From CBDUBS01 sp965365445 (GTDB lineage Bacteria; Bacteroidota; Rhodothermia; Rhodothermales; DASSAV01), in assembly GCA_965365445.1 (NCBI GenBank), contig CBDUBS010000178.1, positions 1-7,496 of the forward strand: a DNA stretch of 7,496 nucleotides, given 5' to 3'. Under the pieces are notes generated by a model that saw nothing but the letters and a program-made list of their open reading frames with translations, ran no database searches and was not told where the DNA came from. Of the stretch, positions 1 to 6,567 are shown in pieces. The position numbers and the translations under genes were made by a program. The first letter of the stretch is position 1. Every line of letters begins with the position of its first letter.

Positions 1-199
1 TGATCACCTCCAGCATCTCGTTCGGGTCGTAGGAGAGCCGGCGCAACACACTATCGCCCCGGACAAACGACACGTTCCATGAGCGGCTGGAAGAGGATAC
101 ATTGCCGCCGGTGTGGGCGGAATGCCGTTGAGCCGGAGAGACGGGAAGGAGCAAAAAGCACCAGCAGAACCCGACCACGGCAAAAGAGAAACGGCGCAT
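1..199 (-). CDS. Exported protein of unknown function, N-terminal part only (runs off the left edge)
   Basis: The minus-strand frame opens with ATG at 199 and stays open to the window edge, giving about 66 residues. It begins MRRF, has a hydrophobic stretch at about residues 5-22 and an SPA-Q junction near residue 23/24. This is a typical Sec signal peptide with no lipobox cysteine, so the product is probably periplasmic, outer-membrane or secreted. The visible mature part is rich in Ser and Arg, and I do not recognise a family. An in-frame ATG at 232 would add 11 residues; I prefer 199 because the positively charged signal-peptide start follows it directly. No convincing ribosome binding site precedes either start. 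The gene is divergent from the protease gene to its right. The call as a real gene rests on the signal peptide, open frame and orientation, and is moderately sure. Confidence 0.6.
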   Translation of the reverse strand, partial: MRRFSFAVVGFCWCFLLLPVSPAQRHSAHTGGNVSSSSRSWNVSFVRGDSVLRRLSYDPNEMLEVI

Positions 200-433
200 A
201 GGACGAAGTAGAAGAATACCTATCGTTTGCATTGAAACAATGGGGCTTCAACCCATAGTTCATTATGAAGATATGTGCCTTTTTCGTATGGTTCTATGGT
301 CTATGCGAAATATTATCGAACGGCAGCCCCCAGGGCGCCCGAGGCAGCTTTTCATGAAGCATCCCGCCGGATGCTCGTTTGCACATCGGAGTAGAGTGAG
401 CGTGAAGTGCAGGAAATACGAGACAGATATTCG
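200..433. other. Divergent intergenic region, probably holding promoters for both flanking genes
   Basis: This 234-base gap separates the start of the leftward exported-protein gene from the rightward protease gene. It is visibly more AT-rich than the genes around it. It contains an interrupted palindrome (236-260) and three near-repeats of TATGGT/TATGCG (287-306). No match to a sigma-70 promoter or to the Bacteroidota TAnnTTTG promoter was good enough to call. Short open frames in it have no coding character. Confidence 0.5.
236..260. repeat. Interrupted palindrome, possible operator or hairpin
   Basis: The arms AACAATGGG (236-244) and CCCATAGTT (252-260) are complementary at 8 of 9 positions around a 7-base centre. 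It lies between two divergent genes, where a dimeric regulator could bind. No regulator can be named from this window, and a chance match is possible. Confidence 0.35.
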
Positions 434-2296
434 ATGATGGGCCTTCGCCGGATACGGCGCTTGCCTCTCGGGTTATGGCTTGCGGTCGGGTTGTTGCCGT
501 GCTGTTTGCAGGCGGCCTATCCACAGTCCTCCGGTGATTTTCGCAGGCCCGGCGCCCGGCTGGCTTTTCCGGATCATGGGGCGATCCATGCCCTCGTCAT
601 CTTCATCCAGCACCCCGAGCAGGCGGATACCGACGGCGAGGCCGGCTCCGATCCCGAAACCGAATGGCCCTACGAGCGGAGCCTCGGCCCGGACCGACGC
701 CTGCCGGCGTGGGCGGAAGGGGGCCGGTTGCTCGCTCCTCCCGGCGCACCCCCGGAAAGCTTCGATGAGGGCTCGATCAGCGCGTTTTACCACCTCATGT
801 CGGGCGGGCGGTTTACCCTGACCGGGTATGTGTACCCGAAGGTGTATTTTCCCGAGCATCCGATCGGGCGGTACCACGACAATCGCGGCGCGTTGCAAAA
901 CGGGGCGGCTAATCTCGCCCACGAAATCCTGACATCTCAGGAGCTTGTAACGTACCTCACCCGGAATCCTGACGGGCTCAACCTGGATGCACTCGATACC
1001 TACCGCAACGGAACCAATACCTACGTTCAGGGCGGCGACGGCCTGTTCGATCTCATCATTCTGATCCACCGGGGCATCGTGCTGCCGTCTCTGCGTAAGT
1101 TGCACAATGGCGCTCTGTCTTCCGGATCGTCCATTACGTCGCTCGGGGTGGATACGGAGTACCGGCCCGGCTTCATCGACTATGCCCGGCCCGAAACCGA
1201 CGGCTTTTCCTCCATGCCGGTTACCCTAACGGGCAGGAGGGTAATCGACAACCTCACTTCCGGTAGTGGGATAACGGTGCGGGCCGTTACACGCAAGGCC
1301 GCCGTGCGCATTATCGCCCACGAGATCGGCCACCGGCAGTTTGGCTTCTATCATACCTGCGATGCGCCCGTCGCTCCCGGCTCGGATTGCATCGGCATCA
1401 TGGGCGGCGCCTACATTACCATGAGCGCCCCCGATCGGATCAAGCTCGGTTGGGCTCGGGTCGTGCCCGTGAATGTGGATTCGGTCCGTACGTTCCGGTA
1501 CACCTTTCGGGATGCGCTCGCTTCGGGAGAGGTATACCGGCTCCAGAGCGGCAAGAACGCCTGCGGCGATGTGATCGTGGAGGCCAGAACGTGGAACAAC
1601 TTCTGGGATGCGCCGCCCGACCCCGCAGCCGCCCGTTATCTCAACGACGATGGCGATGAATGGGATCTGTTTCTTCCGCAGGAGGGGCTGTACCTGTATA
1701 AAGCGCCGGAAGCCGGCAACGCACGGTGCGGGGGCTCCCGGAATCCGATCTCTGACAATGCCCTGTATTCCAGTCTGGAGAACAGCGGCGAGGGGGTTCG
1801 GCTCGCGCCGTTCCAGGCGGGTACGGCGAACGAGTTGAACGCTTTTCGTGTGGGCGGGCGGTATCAGGTCGCCTACGAACCCGGCCAGGTGTACGCTGCC
1901 CATACCATGCCCCGCTTTTTCTTCCACCGGAACGGCCGCCTGGATGGTCGGTTATCGATCACCGGCATCAGGAAGGAAGGAGACGGCTTTTCGGCAGATA
2001 TCTGGACCGACTACCTCTCGGGACCGGGGCAGAACGAGGCGCTTTTCATCCGGAACCGGCCGGAGCCGTTCGACGATGTAACCCTTATCGACTACGAAAC
2101 GCCCGCGGAGGCCGACGCGCGAGTTGAGGTATACGATCTGCTGGGCCGGAAACTGCGCGTACTCGTAGCGGGGCGGCATCAGGCCGGGAGACATACCATC
2201 CGGTTCGATGCGGCCGGGTTGGCGGCGGGCGTCTATGTAATCCGTATTTTCTCCGATGGCCGTTCCCGGGCCCATCTCGTCCATTACGTACCTTGA
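434..2296 (+). CDS. Secreted M6-like metzincin metalloprotease with T9SS type A sorting tail
   Basis: This is a predicted zinc endopeptidase of 620 residues, exported by Sec and then carried across the outer membrane by the type IX system. The N-terminus (MMGLRRIRR, then a hydrophobic segment to about residue 26) is a signal peptide. The catalytic motif HEIGHRQFGFYH is at residues 296-307, with a Met-turn-like GIMGG around M323 followed by KLGW, as in M6 peptidases. The segment before it, with HALVIFIQHP and an SISAFYHLMSGGRFTLTG block, also resembles M6 enzymes. Residues about 536-620 form a Por_Secre_tail-like beta domain with VEVYDLLGRKLRVLV and GLAAGVYVIRI. The zinc motif has one more residue than the classical HExxHxxGxxH/D. 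GTG at 407 in the same frame could extend the start by nine residues, and ATG at 437 is also possible; 434 is chosen because it fits the signal peptide. The substrate is unknown. Confidence 0.87.
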   Translation: MMGLRRIRRLPLGLWLAVGLLPCCLQAAYPQSSGDFRRPGARLAFPDHGAIHALVIFIQHPEQADTDGEAGSDPETEWPYERSLGPDRRLPAWAEGGRLLAPPGAPPESFDEGSISAFYHLMSGGRFTLTGYVYPKVYFPEHPIGRYHDNRGALQNGAANLAHEILTSQELVTYLTRNPDGLNLDALDTYRNGTNTYVQGGDGLFDLIILIHRGIVLPSLRKLHNGALSSGSSITSLGVDTEYRPGFIDYARPETDGFSSMPVTLTGRRVIDNLTSGSGITVRAVTRKAAVRIIAHEIGHRQFGFYHTCDAPVAPGSDCIGIMGGAYITMSAPDRIKLGWARVVPVNVDSVRTFRYTFRDALASGEVYRLQSGKNACGDVIVEARTWNNFWDAPPDPAAARYLNDDGDEWDLFLPQEGLYLYKAPEAGNARCGGSRNPISDNALYSSLENSGEGVRLAPFQAGTANELNAFRVGGRYQVAYEPGQVYAAHTMPRFFFHRNGRLDGRLSITGIRKEGDGFSADIWTDYLSGPGQNEALFIRNRPEPFDDVTLIDYETPAEADARVEVYDLLGRKLRVLVAGRHQAGRHTIRFDAAGLAAGVYVIRIFSDGRSRAHLVHYVP

Positions 2297-2344
2297 GGCG
2301 CCGGCCCGTCGCGTACCGGCCATCCCTCTGGTTTGTGGCGCCTC
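2295..2344 (+). terminator. Stem-loop overlapping the protease stop codon, possible weak terminator
   Basis: GAGGCGCC (2295-2302) pairs perfectly with GGCGCCTC (2337-2344). Inside the loop, GGCC at 2303-2306 can pair with GGCC at 2318-2321. The structure starts within the protease stop codon. What follows is only weakly T-rich (TTGGTTA), so it may act as a transcript-end stabiliser rather than a true intrinsic terminator. Confidence 0.35.
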
Positions 2345-2389
2345 TTGGTTATCGCAAAGACCAACGCAGGGTCGATCGCCGGCGGGGGA

Positions 2390-2419
2390 GCGCCTGTACC
2401 TTTTTCGGGCGACAGGCGC
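2390..2419. repeat. Perfect 8-base inverted repeat with a T-rich loop
   Basis: GCGCCTGT (2390-2397) and ACAGGCGC (2412-2419) are exact reverse complements around a 14-base loop containing TTTTT. CC before the T-run can also pair with GG after it. It lies about 95 bases past the protease stop. There is no T-run after the 3' arm, so it is not a canonical terminator for plus-strand transcripts. Confidence 0.4.
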
Positions 2420-2521
2420 GTGGCCGCCTTTAACCCTTTCAATCAGTCTACACGGATTTCAAATTCGTTTTCCCGGCTCGAAAGCGTACCTTGGGCCGAA
2501 GCCGGAAGATCGGGCACGGTA

Positions 2522-2550
2522 TTGGATAAAAATGGTTGTTAATGTAGTAT
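2522..2550 (+). promoter_or_regulatory. Candidate sigma-70-like promoter for the GWxTD gene
   Basis: TTGGAT (2522-2527) and TAGTAT (2545-2550) are spaced by exactly 17 bases in an AT-rich island within GC-rich DNA. Transcription would start near 2557 and leave a leader of about 50 bases before the ATG at 2607. Primary promoters in Bacteroidota often have a different consensus, so this is tentative. Confidence 0.4.
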
Positions 2551-2606
2551 ATACCCTGAATTCGTCCATCGTGCGGATGGTATACGTTATCCACAGGTTC
2601 AATGAT

Positions 2607-4019
2607 ATGATCAGGTCGTTTTACGGCATGGGCCGGATGGTTTCGGCGCTGCTGGTTTTGTTTTCGATGGTTACTCCGGCGGCGGCTCAGCCCGCCCTGC
2701 CGGTGCAACTGGACGTAGATCAGTCCGTTTTCGCCCTCGATGCGGAGCATTCGCTCGTAGAATTGTACTTCGGCTTCGGGATCAAGCCTGAGCAGTTTCA
2801 GCAGAACGATCAGGGCTACGGAGCCCGGCTACCCCTTCAGGTTACGCTGGCATCGTCGTCGGGCGAGCCGGCCTGGTCGGATAGCACGGTGCTCAATTTC
2901 GTGGTCGCCGATACGGCTGGTTTGAGCGCCGGGTCATCTTTTCTGCATCAGATTCGCGCCCCGCTGACGCCCGGCGCGTACGAACTGCGCGTCACGATTC
3001 CGCGCGACGAGCGTTCGGGCCGTCAGGAGTTGCAGATACGGCGCGCTATCGAGGTGCCGTCGTTCGGCGAATCCGGCAAGGCCGCCATCTCCGATCTCAC
3101 GCTGGCAAGCAGCGTTCAGCCCGGCGCCGACCGGAACGATCCATTTTATCGCAACGGGCTCGTGGTGCGGCCTAACGCCGGCCTGCTGTACGGAAAGGGG
3201 CTGCCCCAGTTGTTTTACTACGCGGAAACGTACAACGCCGGTACGCTCGGCGGCGGAGACGGGCAGTATACCGTCCGGGTTTATGTAACCGGAGCCAACG
3301 GAACGGAACCGGCGGCGGGCCTCGTAAAGCAAATCGAACGCGAAGTGCGCTCACCCGACGTGCTGGTCGGCTCGTTCGATCTTGCCGGGCTGTCCACGGG
3401 TGCGTACGTGCTGCACCTGGCGCTGATGGACGATACCGGAAAACCGACCCTGGAGGAAACCCGGAAGTTTTTCGTGTTCAATCCGGACGTGGCTGCGGCA
3501 GGGCGCATGGTGGACATGACGTTCGAAGGAAGTCCGTATGCCACGATGCCGGAGAGCGAAGTGAAAATACAAATCGAGCATCTGGACGCGCTCGCCACGG
3601 AGCGGGAGCGCCGCCGCCTGCGCAACCTGACCGATCTGGACGATCAGCGGCGTTTCCTGATGGATTTCTGGAACAAACGCAATCCCGTGCCGGGTTCAGC
3701 CGTAAACACCTTCAAGGAGGAGTTCTACCGCCGGTTGCATTACGCCAACGAGCGGTATTCCAGCGGCCCGATGCAAGGGTGGAAAACCGACCGGGGCCGA
3801 ACCCTCATCAAGTACGGATCGCCAACCAACATTGACCCGCACCTGTACGAGCGCGATTTGCTTCCCCATGAGATCTGGCGGTACGATAACATCCCCGGCG
3901 AAGGTGAGTCGATTTTTGTTTTTGCCGACCGAAACGGGTTCGGCCAGTTCGAGCTGGTGCATTCGAACGTGGCCGGCGAGCGCTCGCTTCCGGACTGGGA
4001 GCAGGAGTTGATTCGTTAA
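2607..4019 (+). CDS. Exported GWxTD-domain protein of unknown function
   Basis: The product is 470 residues. Residues 1-27 form a signal peptide ending TPAAA, with Gln at 28, so it is exported, probably to the periplasm or outer membrane. The central part (about 30-340) looks beta-rich with no motif I can name. The C-terminal domain (about 345-470) carries the family hallmarks: FLMDFWNKRNP near 350-360, the naming motif GWKTD at 391-395 followed by RGRTLIKYGSP, and further on HEIWRYDN and FVFADRNGFGQFELV. This matches the GWxTD domain family, widespread in Bacteroidota-related phyla and without an established biochemical role. ATG at 2607 is chosen because it begins the signal peptide and has a weak AGG nine bases upstream. 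In-frame starts at 2532 and 2577 precede it; the candidate promoter (2522-2550) lies too close to allow 2532. A strong terminator follows, so it is probably a single-gene transcript. Confidence 0.85.
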   Translation: MIRSFYGMGRMVSALLVLFSMVTPAAAQPALPVQLDVDQSVFALDAEHSLVELYFGFGIKPEQFQQNDQGYGARLPLQVTLASSSGEPAWSDSTVLNFVVADTAGLSAGSSFLHQIRAPLTPGAYELRVTIPRDERSGRQELQIRRAIEVPSFGESGKAAISDLTLASSVQPGADRNDPFYRNGLVVRPNAGLLYGKGLPQLFYYAETYNAGTLGGGDGQYTVRVYVTGANGTEPAAGLVKQIEREVRSPDVLVGSFDLAGLSTGAYVLHLALMDDTGKPTLEETRKFFVFNPDVAAAGRMVDMTFEGSPYATMPESEVKIQIEHLDALATERERRRLRNLTDLDDQRRFLMDFWNKRNPVPGSAVNTFKEEFYRRLHYANERYSSGPMQGWKTDRGRTLIKYGSPTNIDPHLYERDLLPHEIWRYDNIPGEGESIFVFADRNGFGQFELVHSNVAGERSLPDWEQELIR

Positions 4020-4039
4020 CGGTGCGGAAAGGCGACCGG

Positions 4040-4070
4040 GCCGGCCGTACGTTGGTGCGGCCGGCTTTTT
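4040..4070 (+). terminator. Intrinsic terminator of the GWxTD gene
   Basis: GCCGGCCG (4040-4047) pairs perfectly with CGGCCGGC (4058-4065) around a 10-base loop, and TTTTT (4066-4070) follows at once. It starts 20 bases after the stop codon. This is a textbook Rho-independent terminator, and it separates the gene transcriptionally from asnS. Confidence 0.88.
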
Positions 4071-4080
4071 ATCTGGCGGC

Positions 4081-4184
4081 GCCGGGTGTTGCCCGGCTGA
4101 ACAATCCGGATTTGCCGTATTTCTCCGTGGCGGAGTGGTCGGGCCCGGTGTATTTTGCACTTCTCCGTGCCGGTGGAGGCGGAG
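4081..4184 (+). promoter_or_regulatory. Hairpin-rich region upstream of asnS
   Basis: GCCGGG (4081-4086) pairs with CCCGGC (4092-4097). CTCCG (4123-4127) pairs with CGGAG (4131-4135), and a second CTCCG/CGGAG pair occurs at 4163-4167 and 4180-4184. The nine bases TTCTCCGTG are repeated exactly 40 bases apart (4121 and 4161). Either CTCCG could pair with either CGGAG, so alternative folds are possible. No T-box element, leader peptide or T-run is visible, and no promoter was strong enough to place. Confidence 0.35.
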
Positions 4185-4208
4185 CAACGAAAACGCCCCA
4201 GACACATC

Positions 4209-5714
4209 ATGCAACCAACATACACAGTCATCGAACACCTTTCGGGGCACGCGGATGAGGTCGTGCAACTCAAGGGATGGGTATACAACAAACGCGGCTC
4301 GAAAGGCCTCCTGTTCATCGTGCTCCGGGACGGCACCGGCATCGTTCAGTGTGTCGTCAACCAGTCTGAAGTCGGTGAGGCAGACTGGCAGGCCGCCGAA
4401 GCCGTCACGCAGGAAAGCTCCGTCGAACTGACCGGACGGGTGGCGCCGGACGAGCGTCAGGTCGGAGGGGTAGAGGTGCAGGTTCGTTCCCTCCGGCTCA
4501 TTGGTTCGGCGGAGGACTACCCGATCACCCCGAAAGAGCACGGGGTGGAGTTTCTGATGAACCACCGGCACCTGTGGCTCCGAAGCCGCCGGCAGTGGGC
4601 CATTCTGCGCATCCGCAACCGCATCATCTTCTCGATACACAGCTTTTTTCAGGAGCAGGGCTTCCTTCAGATGGACGCTCCGATCCTTACGGGCAACGCG
4701 GTGGAAGGAACGACCACGTTGTTCGAGATCGACTTTTACGGCCAGCCGGCCTACCTCACCCAGAGCGGGCAGCTCTACGGCGAGGCTATGGCGATGGCCT
4801 TCGGGAAAATCTACACGTTCGGGCCGACGTTCCGGGCAGAAAAATCCAAGACCCGCCGCCATCTCTCCGAGTTCTGGATGATCGAGCCGGAAATGGCCTT
4901 TTACGACCTGGCGATGAATATGGAACTGGCCGAAGCCTTCGTCAGCCGGATCGTTGCCGATGTGCTGCGCGATTGCCGGCCTGAACTGGACGTTCTCGGG
5001 CGCGATACGGAGGCCTTGGAGCGGGTCAAGCCGCCCTTCCCGCGCCTGCATTATTCCGATGCGGTGGATCTGCTGCACAGCGAAAAAACGATCCATATGG
5101 TGGACGACAGGCTAGCCGCCATAGCGGAGGAGGCCGAGCAGTTGCAGGCCGAACGCGCCGAGAATCAGCGGGCTTACGGCAGCGCCAAAAAACACGAGAA
5201 GCGCCGGATGGATGCCCGCGAAATCGCGATCAACGTTCGCCTGGAGGAGATCGAGGAGGCGCGGCGCAACCTGCCGCAGTGGAAACAATCGGCGCAGCAG
5301 TTCGAGTGGGGAGATGACTTCGGCGGCAGCGACGAAACGTTACTCACCTGGCACTTCGACCGCCCGATCATCGTGCATCGCTATCCGGCTGCCGTGAAAG
5401 CCTTCTATATGAAACGCGACCCGGAGGACGACCGCCTGGCGCTGGGCATGGACGTGCTCGCTCCGGAAGGGTACGGCGAGATCATCGGGGGAGGGGAGCG
5501 GGCTACCGACCTCGGTTTTCTGCAACGCCAGGTGGAGGAACACGGCCTGCCGCCGGAAGTGTTCGGCTGGTACTTCGACCTGCGCCGCTACGGCTCGGCG
5601 CCGCACGCCGGGTTCGGCCTGGGCCTGGAGCGAACCGTAACCTGGATCTGCGGCATCGACCATCTCAGGGAAACCATTCCCTTCCCGCGCATGATGGGAC
5701 GGCTGCATCCGTAA
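4209..5714 (+). CDS. asnS: Asparaginyl-tRNA synthetase (AsnRS)
   Basis: This cytoplasmic class IIb enzyme joins asparagine to tRNA-Asn using ATP. The 501 residues run as an OB-fold anticodon-binding domain (about 5-105, with QLKGWVYNKRGSKG and LRDGTG) and then the catalytic core. Motif 2 is FRAEKSKTRRHLSEFWMIEPE-like, with R209 and E211; the EKSKTRRHLSEFWM wording favours AsnRS over AspRS. EIIGGGERATD follows, then motif 3, GFGLGLERT, with R475. The C-terminus ends IPFPRMMGR, as expected. Between LHYSDAVDLL (ending at 289) and FEWGDDFG (from 365) sits a charged helical stretch of about 75 residues where common bacterial AsnRS have roughly a dozen. This explains a length above the usual 430-470. 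ATG at 4209 is chosen because it starts right before the OB fold; a TTG at 4155 in frame would add 18 residues with no domain content. No Shine-Dalgarno is seen. Confidence 0.96.
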   Translation: MQPTYTVIEHLSGHADEVVQLKGWVYNKRGSKGLLFIVLRDGTGIVQCVVNQSEVGEADWQAAEAVTQESSVELTGRVAPDERQVGGVEVQVRSLRLIGSAEDYPITPKEHGVEFLMNHRHLWLRSRRQWAILRIRNRIIFSIHSFFQEQGFLQMDAPILTGNAVEGTTTLFEIDFYGQPAYLTQSGQLYGEAMAMAFGKIYTFGPTFRAEKSKTRRHLSEFWMIEPEMAFYDLAMNMELAEAFVSRIVADVLRDCRPELDVLGRDTEALERVKPPFPRLHYSDAVDLLHSEKTIHMVDDRLAAIAEEAEQLQAERAENQRAYGSAKKHEKRRMDAREIAINVRLEEIEEARRNLPQWKQSAQQFEWGDDFGGSDETLLTWHFDRPIIVHRYPAAVKAFYMKRDPEDDRLALGMDVLAPEGYGEIIGGGERATDLGFLQRQVEEHGLPPEVFGWYFDLRRYGSAPHAGFGLGLERTVTWICGIDHLRETIPFPRMMGRLHP

Positions 5715-5827
5715 TCCGTGGAGCGGCTCGGATTTTGATCCGGGTGTGGTGTAACAATAGTTCTGGGTTTCCGTCCGTTATGGTCCGGAAGCCGTATCTG
5801 ATCGTCCACGAAAACCTGAGAAATGAC
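5715..5827. other. Intergenic region between asnS and the SIMPL gene, with two hairpins
   Basis: CTCGGAT (5727-5733) pairs with ATCCGGG (5738-5744) around a TTTG loop, with one T-G pair. GGTTTCCG (5766-5773) pairs with CGGAAGCC (5786-5793), again with one T-G pair. Neither is followed by a T-run, so I do not call a terminator. Whether the SIMPL gene is co-transcribed with asnS or has its own promoter cannot be decided. Confidence 0.4.
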
Positions 5828-6562
5828 ATGAGCCGCTTTTCCCCTTGTTTGTTGGTGTTGTTACTGCTCGGTTTCGCCTTCGCTCCGGCCCGGGTTGCCG
5901 CACAGCCGACTCCTGAAATGCGCCGTACCGTTTCCGTAAGCGGGGAAGGTCTCATCAAGGTCGTTCCGGATATGGCGACCATCCGGTTCGGCGTCGTCAC
6001 GGTAGATCCCAACCCGGAAACGGCCCGGCGGCTCAACGCCGAAGCCTCCGCCGACGCTATGAACGTCGTCCGTAGCCTGGGGGTGCCGGAACGCAAGATC
6101 CGCCTCGAAACCCTCATGCTCCAACCCGAACGCGAGTACAACCCGGAGACGCGCCAGTGGATCGATAGAGGGTATCAGGCCACGCGCGAGGTAGTGGTGG
6201 AGCTGGAGGACCTGGATCGGCTCCCGTCGCTCATTGCCGGCGTCGTGCAAAAAGGCGCCAACCGCCTGAACGGCATCGAGTACCAGCTCAAAAACCGCAG
6301 CGTGGCCCGCAACGATGCATTACGGGAAGCCGTTACGAGCGCCCGGGAGAAGGCGCAGCTCCTTACCTCGGCTCTCGGCGCAGGTCTGGGGCGCGTCATG
6401 CAGATTCAGGAACAGAGCTTCGATTTCCCCCGGCCCGTATTCCGCGCTATGATGGATAGTGCGATGATGTCGAAGGCCGAAGCCGCTCCCGAGCCGGAAG
6501 CGTATGCCGCCGGGGAAATGGAGGTCCGGGCCAACGTGATGGTCGTATTCGAACTGGAGTGA
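5828..6562 (+). CDS. Exported SIMPL (DUF541) domain protein, YggE-like
   Basis: The product is 244 residues. Residues 1-25 form a signal peptide (MSRFSPCLLVLLLLGFAFA, then ARVAA) followed by Gln, so it should be periplasmic. The rest is one SIMPL domain: TVSVSGEGLIKVVPDMAT at its start (about 34), the LGVPERKIRLETLMLQP block, a SAREKAQLL helix after the middle, and an acidic, Ala/Pro-rich linker before the closing strand EVRANVMVVFELE. These are standard for the family, which includes E. coli YggE, associated with reduced oxidative stress but with no defined enzymatic activity. ATG at 5828 is chosen because it begins the signal peptide; the frame is open back to 5735 but only from a TTG and without family content. 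The stop is 5 bases from the stop of the convergent hydrolase. Confidence 0.88.
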   Translation: MSRFSPCLLVLLLLGFAFAPARVAAQPTPEMRRTVSVSGEGLIKVVPDMATIRFGVVTVDPNPETARRLNAEASADAMNVVRSLGVPERKIRLETLMLQPEREYNPETRQWIDRGYQATREVVVELEDLDRLPSLIAGVVQKGANRLNGIEYQLKNRSVARNDALREAVTSAREKAQLLTSALGAGLGRVMQIQEQSFDFPRPVFRAMMDSAMMSKAEAAPEPEAYAAGEMEVRANVMVVFELE

Positions 6563-6567
6563 CTACC

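Larger units (their letters stand above)
2297..2606. other. 310-base intergenic region between the protease and GWxTD genes
   Basis: This gap holds two hairpins (2295-2344 and 2390-2419) near the protease end and a sigma-70-like promoter (2522-2550) near the next gene. The frame of the downstream gene happens to stay open back through this gap, but the translation is low-complexity and lacks any domain. I see no RNA gene or repeat family. Confidence 0.55.

Noticed and set aside
221..230. TATCGTTTGC, present also on the minus strand at 7486-7477, as a shared Bacteroidota promoter element
   Set aside because: It has three bases, not two, between TA and TTTG. At 221 there is no upstream TTG element at the right distance and it is about 200 bases from the next gene. 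Two matching ten-base words in a window this size are not surprising.
479..520. Lipoprotein signal in the protease N-terminus (LLPCC)
   Set aside because: The residue before the first Cys is Pro, not Gly, Ala or Ser as a lipobox needs, and the protein has a T9SS tail instead.
473..1105. A 210-codon open frame on the minus strand inside the protease gene
   Set aside because: It lies opposite a confident protease coding region, and its translation has no recognisable motif. It is a by-product of GC-rich codon usage.
1226..1927. A 233-codon open frame on the minus strand inside the protease gene
   Set aside because: It is antisense to the zinc-motif region of the protease and has no signal peptide or domain.
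2256..2606. Upstream extension of the GWxTD protein by 117 residues
   Set aside because: It would overlap the protease end and place the signal peptide in the middle of the protein. The translation lacks any domain and crosses the candidate promoter.
4155..4208. Longer AsnRS starting at TTG 4155
   Set aside because: The extra 18 residues have no counterpart in the family, whereas ATG 4209 starts just before the OB fold.
3696..5096. A 466-codon open frame on the minus strand
   Set aside because: It is antisense to the end of the GWxTD gene and most of asnS, crosses an intrinsic terminator, and its translation shows no domain. Long antisense frames are common opposite GC-rich genes.
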